DNA of 64,000 bases, taken from Pseudomonas bubulae. GTDB lineage: Bacteria; Pseudomonadota; Gammaproteobacteria; Pseudomonadales; Pseudomonadaceae. Below are positions 56,140-62,441 of the stretch, one piece after another. The DNA lies in contig NZ_CP146077.1 of the NCBI RefSeq assembly GCF_037023725.1, positions 1,215,001 through 1,279,000 of the forward strand. The letters are read 5' to 3'. The notes under the pieces were generated by a model. That model saw nothing but the letters and a program-made list of their open reading frames with translations, did no database searches and had not been told where the DNA came from. Numbering within the stretch: the stretch's first letter is position 1; every line of letters begins with the position of its first letter. The position numbers were made by a program, and so were the translations under genes.

Positions 56140-57129
56140 TTAAGCCGGCATTGGCATGGCGGCGTAGTCCAGCACTCTGAGCTTTTCAAAGGCATCGCTT
56201 ACACGGGGCGTCAGCAAACCCATTTCGCGGATGGTCGGCACCAGCCGCCGGAAAATGGAACGGCGCATGGAGTTGGCCACTTCAGAACTCCTGACCAGGT
56301 GGCTGCACTCTTTTTTGGATAAGCCCATCGGCTCCCATATGTCGTCGGCGCACAGGTGCTCGTACAAGGTGTAAGCACCTTCAACCACAAACTCTTCGCG
56401 CTCCTTGCGTTCAGTTCCGCTCATTTCCTTGTACACACTGCCCAGCGTGATGCGGCCAATGGCGAAATGGCGCGCCTCATCGCGCTGAATGCGCGTCATC
56501 AGGTCTTTGATAAAAGGGTCTTTGGTGTAGGCGACCATGCTTTGAAACAGTGACAGCGCAATGCCCTCCACCAGCACTTGCATGCCGAGGTTGGTCATAT
56601 CGAGTTTGCTGGTGGTAATGGTGTCTTCCAGCAGGCCTTTGAGCGCCTTGCTCATGGGGTAGCTGATGGGCAGCTTGTTATTCACCAGGCGCCCGAATGC
56701 TTCAATATGACGGGCTTCATCGATGATTTGCCCGGCAGCACAGAGGCGAGCCGAGAGGCTTTCTTCTGCCACCGCCAGTTTCGATGCGCAAATCAGGGCA
56801 GCCTGTTCACCGTGCAGTACCTGTGACAGGGTCCAGCCTTGCGAGTGATGGCGAATTTCGGCGCGGTTTTTTTCATTCATTTTGTTCCAGACATCGGTGC
56901 CGTAGATCAGCAGTGTGCCGTCCGGCATGCCCAGTGGATTGTCCGGGTTGAGCTCGTAGCTCCAATCGATGTCGGTATTGACATCCCACTGGTTGGCCTT
57001 GGTTTTCTGATACAGCGCATTCAAGCTGTCATTGCTGAAATCGTAGGTCTGAGACATGTAAGCCTCGACCGAGAAATTCCACTTGATCGGCTCGCCATCA
57101 TCCAATGTCGGTTTGTGCTCTGTTTGCAT
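56140..57129 (-). CDS. Ferritin-like diiron oxygenase
   Basis: A helical diiron enzyme predicted to activate O2. The 329-aa form starts at ATG 57129 with AGGTG upstream, 2 nt after the preceding stop (TGATCATG); an ATG at 57153 overlaps that gene. Metal ligands form the classical set Glu108 (LHGEQAAL), Glu138-X2-His141 (DEARHIEAF), Glu189 (LVEGIAL) and Glu218-X2-His221 (DEARHFAIG). The fold is shared by ribonucleotide reductase R2, acyl-ACP desaturases and N-oxygenases such as AurF. Next to a decarboxylase that would free an amine, N-oxygenation is an attractive but unproven role; C-hydroxylation or desaturation are alternatives. Confidence 0.82.
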   Translation of the reverse strand: MQTEHKPTLDDGEPIKWNFSVEAYMSQTYDFSNDSLNALYQKTKANQWDVNTDIDWSYELNPDNPLGMPDGTLLIYGTDVWNKMNEKNRAEIRHHSQGWTLSQVLHGEQAALICASKLAVAEESLSARLCAAGQIIDEARHIEAFGRLVNNKLPISYPMSKALKGLLEDTITTSKLDMTNLGMQVLVEGIALSLFQSMVAYTKDPFIKDLMTRIQRDEARHFAIGRITLGSVYKEMSGTERKEREEFVVEGAYTLYEHLCADDIWEPMGLSKKECSHLVRSSEVANSMRRSIFRRLVPTIREMGLLTPRVSDAFEKLRVLDYAAMPMPA

Positions 57130-57131
57130 GA

Positions 57132-57704
57132 TCACACCTGTACGTGCGTGCATTTCGGTTGAGAGGTGGTGAACGGCTCATGCACAGGAGATGTGTGCAC
57201 CTGTGCCGCGAAGTAGTCCAGATCGGGTAAGAACCACTCGGTGATGGCTGGCATTTGCGCGGTATTCCAGGCTGCGATGTGCAGGAGGTTATCGCCGCCG
57301 TCCCACAGGTCGCGGCGAATCTGTTCGGCGCTGATCCAGACCACCGGCGTCTGTAGCTGGCGCGCCCAGAACAAGGCTTCGTTCCATAAATGGGCGCCCA
57401 TCGTCACGCGTGGATCGAGCAGGTTTTTTGGCAACGCAAGGTCGATGGAAGGCATGCGTACCTGCGCCAGGAGAAGCGTTTGCTCACCGCAGCTGTCCCA
57501 AATGTACTGGGCCAGCGTGGACAGCAGGGTGTAGTACTGCTGGTTGTTGACCAGCACAGGCGCGGGATTGTCGTGTGCGTACACACTTCGGCGTGCATAG
57601 TCTTGCGTTTCGAGCAGTGGCAGGTTGCGAGCCGAACAAGGGATCGCCAGGTTGTAATCGGGGTTACGCTGCAACAGCAGGGAACAGGTTTGCGCGCTCT
57701 TCAC
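57132..57704 (-). CDS. Hypothetical protein, unrecognised (190 aa)
   Basis: I do not recognise this family. The 190-aa protein has no membrane segment or signal peptide and looks globular, rich in Leu, Gln, Trp and Pro, with blocks such as WNEALFWARQLQTPVVWIS and ITEWFLPDLDYF. It starts at GTG 57704, overlapping the upstream stop by 4 nt (GTGA), and ends 2 nt before the diiron gene. This tight coupling on both sides makes it a real gene, probably a partner or structural subunit of the thiolase-fold or diiron protein. Confidence 0.72.
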   Translation of the reverse strand: MKSAQTCSLLLQRNPDYNLAIPCSARNLPLLETQDYARRSVYAHDNPAPVLVNNQQYYTLLSTLAQYIWDSCGEQTLLLAQVRMPSIDLALPKNLLDPRVTMGAHLWNEALFWARQLQTPVVWISAEQIRRDLWDGGDNLLHIAAWNTAQMPAITEWFLPDLDYFAAQVHTSPVHEPFTTSQPKCTHVQV

Positions 57705-58579
57705 ATTTCACCTTCCAATGCATAGTGCAGATCAGGCGCGAGGGTTATCTGGGCAATCGAAAAATAGCCGTTCATTGCCAGCGAAGAAACGATGCAATCG
57801 CTACCCGTGTGCGCGGAACCCGCGCCCAGCTCCCCCAATAGCGAAAGCCAGGGGTCGCTGCCGAATGAATGGCCAAATCGTTGATAATGGTCGGCGTGCA
57901 CAGACGAAGTGTCGAAGCACTTGAACAGCGCGCGGCGCGACATCTCTGGAAAAAACGGTACTGCAATGCCTAGACCTGGCCGGTTTTCGGTGAAACTGCG
58001 CAGGTTTCGTCCTAATTGCAGCAGCGCATTAGCCTGGCTTGAAGTGCCGATGACCAGCATGTTTTTGGCCTCTGGAGTCACGTCAATCACTAACGTGCAG
58101 ATGCCAAAACCGGAATTCCCCCAGCGGTTGTTGCCTAACCAGTAAGTAAAATTGTGGATATCGGTATCGACAATCTGCAGTAACAGCCTGCGACGACCGC
58201 TGAACTGAGCCTTCCCCTGGATATATCGCAGGATGAAACCCCAGCCCGTGCATTCATAGGCGTTGGTGACCCAGTCAGGACGGCGCCCATACTGGGTGGC
58301 TATCGCCTCCTGGAAATAGCCTGCATGTGGCGAACCGTCTGCCAAAAACTGTGACAGCACAGTAGAGCTCACCACGTAATCGTCGATAGGGCCTGCGTCG
58401 CTTGCATAGCGGCAAGCCTCATCGCCTACCCGCTGCCCCAATGCCAACGCTGCATCCTCCAGGCTGACCTGGTGCGATACAAAGGGCGTTTCTGTGCGTC
58501 GGTAAGCTAGCGTATGGACCCTGAAAGCCGGAGCGGTGCCAAGCGACTGCGTTGATGCAAAGGGCTGCGAGTTCGACAT
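57701..58579 (-). CDS. Short, divergent thiolase-fold (KASIII-like) protein 3
   Basis: A 292-aa protein, shorter than FabH (about 320 aa) and weakly similar overall. Signs of the fold are a candidate nucleophile Cys110 in AYECTGWGF, the central GFGICTLVIDV strand (157-167), and GHSFGSD (236-242), identical to the block in the protein encoded at 55149-56126. The FabH His motif is not recognisable. It could be an acyltransferase or a non-catalytic partner like those of heterodimeric thiolase-fold enzymes. ATG 58579 is 32 nt after the ACP stop. Confidence 0.7.
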   Translation of the reverse strand: MSNSQPFASTQSLGTAPAFRVHTLAYRRTETPFVSHQVSLEDAALALGQRVGDEACRYASDAGPIDDYVVSSTVLSQFLADGSPHAGYFQEAIATQYGRRPDWVTNAYECTGWGFILRYIQGKAQFSGRRRLLLQIVDTDIHNFTYWLGNNRWGNSGFGICTLVIDVTPEAKNMLVIGTSSQANALLQLGRNLRSFTENRPGLGIAVPFFPEMSRRALFKCFDTSSVHADHYQRFGHSFGSDPWLSLLGELGAGSAHTGSDCIVSSLAMNGYFSIAQITLAPDLHYALEGEM

Positions 58580-58610
58580 GTTGAGCTTCTGGTATGAGGG
58601 TGGCTGGCGA

Positions 58611-58856
58611 TCAGGCGACTTGTTGCTGCTGCAACTGCGAGTCGATTTGCTCCAGAGTGGTGTACTGCGTGATGTTCAGTTGCTCAGGATCAATCGATCC
58701 GTAGAGCTGTTCGCAATAGACGATCAGCTCAACCACATTGAGTGAATCGATACCCAGTTCGCCCAAACCGACATGGGTATCGACGGATTCGATATTGAGA
58801 ATCTTGGCGGCTTCTTTCTTCAGAAGTTCCAGCGTGTTGAGGGTTTCAGTCGTCAT
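58611..58856 (-). CDS. Acyl carrier protein
   Basis: A discrete 81-aa carrier protein that would hold intermediates as thioesters. The phosphopantetheine site is Ser38 in LGELGIDSLN, followed by the acidic helix VVELIVYCEQLYG. It has a strong AGGAGA ribosome-binding site before ATG 58856. It is the only carrier protein visible in the operon, so both ligases, the decarboxylase and the thiolase-fold proteins would have to share it or use CoA. Its predicted helix II differs from fatty-acid AcpP. Confidence 0.93.
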   Translation of the reverse strand: MTTETLNTLELLKKEAAKILNIESVDTHVGLGELGIDSLNVVELIVYCEQLYGSIDPEQLNITQYTTLEQIDSQLQQQQVA

Positions 58857-58883
58857 TGGTGCATCTCCTGGGGTTAAAGCGGA

Positions 58884-59975
58884 TTAAAGTGAGTCGGATA
58901 CGGGCTTGGCTACGCGCATGCTTGCGCGCAATTCGTGATAACAGCGGTAAGAGCTGCCTTCCATTTTGGTAAACGCCAACAGGTCACGCTGGTCGAGAAA
59001 ACTCGGTACGGCAGAGCGGCTGACCAGATGCAAAAGCAGTTCATTGGAGGCGAATTTCAGTGCCAGCACGCGGTGCACGTCTTCGCTCTCATAGCGGTCG
59101 GACAGCGTCTTGGTACGGGCGGCGGCAGCGATGAAGTCGCGTGACGCGCGTTCGTCGGGTGTCAGTTCGAGGCGGCCCTGACTTGCCAGCCAGTCAACAT
59201 GGGCCATCAGTGCGCGCACCAGGAAAGGCCGTACCGTCGTCAGGTATTTATTGAGTACCGCAGGGCCGCCCACTTTCAGACGATCTTCCTGGGAAACCTG
59301 CACCGTGCCCTTGACGTTCCCCAACTGCACAACATCGCCGAGAAAGGGCTCGCCGCAGAGGGTTCGCTTGAGGGTCTTGTATTGCTCGGGCCAGACCAGG
59401 AAGGCTGAAGGGAAAAACGAGCCCGGCGTGCGGGCGGCAACGATTGCCATGCCATCAAGGTTGGCGTACATGCCCCATACCTTGTCGATATGCAGCTTGA
59501 AACCATCCCCTTCCGGCTGGGCGACAGTGCGCCAGCTAGTGAGGGTAGGGCCGCCGGCATCACTCATCAGAAAACGCAGGGCGCTGCCGGCATCAATGCT
59601 GGCGCGCGCCCGTTCGTATTGATCCGGCGTCAGGAACAGCGAAAACAAATGGGCGAAGTTCTGCATGAACGATCGGTAGTGCAACGCCAGACCGTCTTGC
59701 CGAATGCGCTCCAGAATATGTTCCAAGTCATGGCTCGGCTGCGACAGGGCCACCGAGGGGCGGTTTAATTGCTCGGCAGGCTCATAGTCTTGCGGTGTCT
59801 GCGAAATCAACATATCTGAATCCATCAGTCGCACTGAAGCGCGCGAAATAATATGGATCAAGTGAGCAGGCAGTTCGCCGTATGTCGATAAGCGATGAAG
59901 AACCGGTTGTGCACACACATTCAATAATGAATGGCGTGACGAAGCCGTATCCCCACCTTGCGTCAAAGTGTGCAT
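58884..59975 (-). CDS. Acyl-CoA (or acyl-ACP) dehydrogenase-like flavoprotein
   Basis: A 363-aa ACAD-fold protein predicted to introduce a double bond into a thioester. The middle domain shows SDAGGPTLTSWRTVA (137-151) in place of the usual TEPxAGSD block, followed by GFKLHIDKVWGMYANLDG. MEGSSYRCYHEL near residue 340 contains a Glu at the place of the catalytic base (YEGT). The start is uncertain: ATG 59975 gives 363 aa, while ATG 59825 or 59813 would remove an N-terminal stretch with little family likeness; none has a clear ribosome-binding site. It lies between ligase and ACP genes, suggesting a carrier-bound substrate. Confidence 0.78.
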   Translation of the reverse strand: MHTLTQGGDTASSRHSLLNVCAQPVLHRLSTYGELPAHLIHIISRASVRLMDSDMLISQTPQDYEPAEQLNRPSVALSQPSHDLEHILERIRQDGLALHYRSFMQNFAHLFSLFLTPDQYERARASIDAGSALRFLMSDAGGPTLTSWRTVAQPEGDGFKLHIDKVWGMYANLDGMAIVAARTPGSFFPSAFLVWPEQYKTLKRTLCGEPFLGDVVQLGNVKGTVQVSQEDRLKVGGPAVLNKYLTTVRPFLVRALMAHVDWLASQGRLELTPDERASRDFIAAAARTKTLSDRYESEDVHRVLALKFASNELLLHLVSRSAVPSFLDQRDLLAFTKMEGSSYRCYHELRASMRVAKPVSDSL

Positions 59976-60042
59976 AGTGTGTGATCCAGTATTTGAAAGT
60001 TGCAGTGCTTCAGTGTGTCGATGTTATTGGCGTGGTTGTAGA

Positions 60043-61770
60043 TTAACTAACAAGCTGTTCGCGATCGGCCTTGTCTTTGTTGTCCAGTACGGTTTGCAGA
60101 TAAATAGTTCGGCATTCCAAGCGCTTGAGTTTGTTGCTGGTCGTACGTGGCAAACTTCCGGGTAGCACGAATGTAATGGCGTGGGCACCAAATCCGAACT
60201 TCTCACGCAATTGGTTTTGAAGTTGGGTGCGCAGTTCGATAGGGTTATGCTTCGTTTCAAGCTCGATCAGAATCGCCAGGCTCTCGGTTCTCTGTGTCTC
60301 GTCGTAGATACCGAAGGCCGCTATTGCATTACCCCCGCTGGCCAATAAAGGGTGTGAGGCAATGACGTCTTCAATTTCATGGGGGAAATAATTACTGCCG
60401 CGGATAATGATGAGTTCTTTCTTGCGGCCGAGTACAAACAAGTGCTCATCCACTCGATAACCTATATCCCCGGTCGCAAACCAGTCGCCGCTCTGGTAGT
60501 GCTCGGTCTGGCCTTCGGCGGGTAAATAGCCGGACATGACCGAAGAACCACGTATGAAAATTTCGCCCACTTCGCGGTCCTTGGCGTCGGAACTGTCCAA
60601 AGCCCTTACCGCCACTTGCATCCCGTCAATCGGCCGGCCCATCGACAGTACGGTTTCTACCCGCCGACTGTTATCGTCGGCGCGGCGTGCCTGCCAATGA
60701 TCGATTACCGCGCCGGAGTCGATACGGTCAGGAATCACGTAGGAGAGCGCCTGCTTGTCGTAATCAAAGGTCGTGTTATGCATGGTCACTGCCAGCGTCG
60801 ATTCCGCCATGCCGTAGCAGGGTTGCAGCGCAGAACGTGAAAGGCCGTGGGGCGAGAATGTCTGTGCAAACTCCCTCAGGCAGGCTTCATCGACCCTTTC
60901 GGCGCCGACAAAGATATTGCGCAACTTGCTCAGATCCACCTCTTTCATTGACGCTTCGCGGTAACGGCGAATGCAATACTGCAGGGCGAAAGTCGGCGCC
61001 GCCGTGGTGGTTGCGCCAAAGCTGGACATGCGCTTGAGCCAGCCAAGCGGGTTGCGAATAAAACTGGCCGGCTGCATCAATAGCAGCGGTGCCTGGTAAT
61101 ACAGGTTCGACAGTAGCGTCACCAGGCCCATGTCGTGATGCAGCGGCAGCCAGGACGCAGAGGCGTCGCCGCGTTCGACACTGTAGCCAACAACACCGCC
61201 GATACCGCGCACATTGGCGATGACATTGCGATGGCTCAGGATGGCGGCCTTGGGGCGACCGGTCGAGCCCGAGGTCAGTTGCACATGATGGCCGCTGTCA
61301 GCCTGGCAGCGTTCCACGCGCACTGGAAACCCTGCGCTGGCAGCGAGGCTCACCTCTGCGCTCGTGACCACGCGTACAGGCAGGTTGGAAAGCAAGCGCT
61401 GGAGTGCCGGTGTATTGCTTTCGGATGCGATCAGCAGGCGCGGTGCAAACAACTGACAGGCCACATATATCTGATTGCGCGGTGAGTCTGCCATCAATCT
61501 TCCAGGCAGCGCGACGGTGCAAGGCAAGGCGCCAATCAACACGCATCCAGTCAGCAGTAACAAGTGATCGATCGATGCCGGCAGGGCAAGAATAACTAGG
61601 TCATTACGAACAACCCCCAGTTCGGTCAGGGCTGAAGAGACCGCCAATGCTTGTTGTGCCAACGCTGCATAGGAAATGCTTTTTTCTTCCCCGTTCTCTT
61701 CTATAACAGTAATTTGCCGCAGTGCACTTTGCTGTGGATTATCCAAGGCAGACAAAATAGCATCGATCAT
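60043..61770 (-). CDS. AMP-forming fatty-acyl ligase (FAAL-like)
   Basis: First gene of the operon. It should activate a fatty or other acid as adenylate for transfer to the ACP. In the 575-aa form starting at ATG 61770, the P-loop LTSGSTGRPK is at 165-174. SWLPLHHDMGLV (206-217) and YGMAESTLAVT (about 337) are hallmarks of fatty-acyl-AMP ligases, and the C-terminal LPRTTSNKLKRLE carries the A10 Lys. GGAA lies 4-7 nt before ATG 61770; a TTG at 61779 with GGAG is an alternative adding three residues. The FAAL features favour ACP rather than CoA as acceptor. Confidence 0.86.
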   Translation of the reverse strand: MIDAILSALDNPQQSALRQITVIEENGEEKSISYAALAQQALAVSSALTELGVVRNDLVILALPASIDHLLLLTGCVLIGALPCTVALPGRLMADSPRNQIYVACQLFAPRLLIASESNTPALQRLLSNLPVRVVTSAEVSLAASAGFPVRVERCQADSGHHVQLTSGSTGRPKAAILSHRNVIANVRGIGGVVGYSVERGDASASWLPLHHDMGLVTLLSNLYYQAPLLLMQPASFIRNPLGWLKRMSSFGATTTAAPTFALQYCIRRYREASMKEVDLSKLRNIFVGAERVDEACLREFAQTFSPHGLSRSALQPCYGMAESTLAVTMHNTTFDYDKQALSYVIPDRIDSGAVIDHWQARRADDNSRRVETVLSMGRPIDGMQVAVRALDSSDAKDREVGEIFIRGSSVMSGYLPAEGQTEHYQSGDWFATGDIGYRVDEHLFVLGRKKELIIIRGSNYFPHEIEDVIASHPLLASGGNAIAAFGIYDETQRTESLAILIELETKHNPIELRTQLQNQLREKFGFGAHAITFVLPGSLPRTTSNKLKRLECRTIYLQTVLDNKDKADREQLVS

Positions 61771-61918
61771 TGTTTCCAATTTCCGATCTCCGGGAAGTCA
61801 ATCAAACAAGTCTGTCAAATATTACAAATTCAATACAACGCTCTAGTGAGCATACAAACCTGTAGTGCCCGGTCTGGCGGACTTTATGGGATGGAACAGT
61901 GTTTGTAAATCGGTCGGG

Positions 61919-61939
61919 TGAAAGTTTCATAATCTTTCA
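61919..61939. promoter_or_regulatory. Inverted repeat, operator candidate 1
   Basis: TGAAAG (61919-61924) and CTTTCA (61934-61939) form inverted arms 9 nt apart, about 150 bp upstream of the operon's first start codon. The AT-rich centre suits a dimeric DNA-binding regulator. No specific regulator family can be named. Confidence 0.35.
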
Positions 61940-61994
61940 TGTTCGTTTGTAGTCGGCGCTATTGCCCGGTTCTAAAGCAAGTTTATAGTTGTTT

Positions 61995-62010
61995 AAGTGT
62001 CTAAACACTT
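61995..62010. promoter_or_regulatory. Inverted repeat, operator candidate 2
   Basis: AAGTGT (61995-62000) and ACACTT (62005-62010) are inverted arms around CTAA, a 16-bp dyad about 225 bp upstream of the operon. It lies between two divergent genes, so it could serve either. Confidence 0.38.
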
Positions 62011-62441
62011 GTTACTCGGCGTTGGATGTTTTGTATTTAAGTCGTGCGCGCAGTCGTTTACTTTTGTAGTACGTGTCGACTCTTTAATTGTGGGAGTGTC
62101 TCGAATAAGTCGTTGGTGGTGCGGGGTAAGCGTGCTCTTCAAGATCACGTATTTCGGCGCTTCCGGCGTATTCTTATAACGGGCGTACTCGTCGTCCAAT
62201 GAGTACTTTCTCTCCCGGTTTGGTGTTTGCTGCAGTTACGATGCCTGATCTTCGGGTTACACATTTTGTCTAGTGGTGTATTGAATGGCGGCAGTTTCAG
62301 GCAAGCCTCAACCGATTATTTCCCGCGCCTGACGTGTCATTGACTACGCTGTACCTGATCGAAATTACAGACGCGCCCTGTCTCGAACCTAATCCCTTCG
62401 ATACGGTTGGCCTATCAAGGATGTGCAGGAGGCCCCCGGGT

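Larger units (their letters stand above)
61771..62441. other. AT-rich divergent intergenic region upstream of the operon
   Basis: About 670 bp between the start of the - strand biosynthetic operon and the + strand channel gene. No credible gene is present. It is visibly richer in A and T than its flanks from about 61,780 to 62,100. It must carry the operon promoter, but I find no near-consensus sigma70 pair on the - strand. Two inverted repeats (listed separately) are the clearest control-site candidates. Confidence 0.6.

Noticed and set aside
61771..62300. Lux-type quorum-sensing box or small regulator gene in the gap upstream of the operon
   Set aside because: No 20-bp dyad matching las/rhl/lux consensus was found, and the short frames (such as 61997-62179) lack ribosome-binding sites and recognisable sequence.
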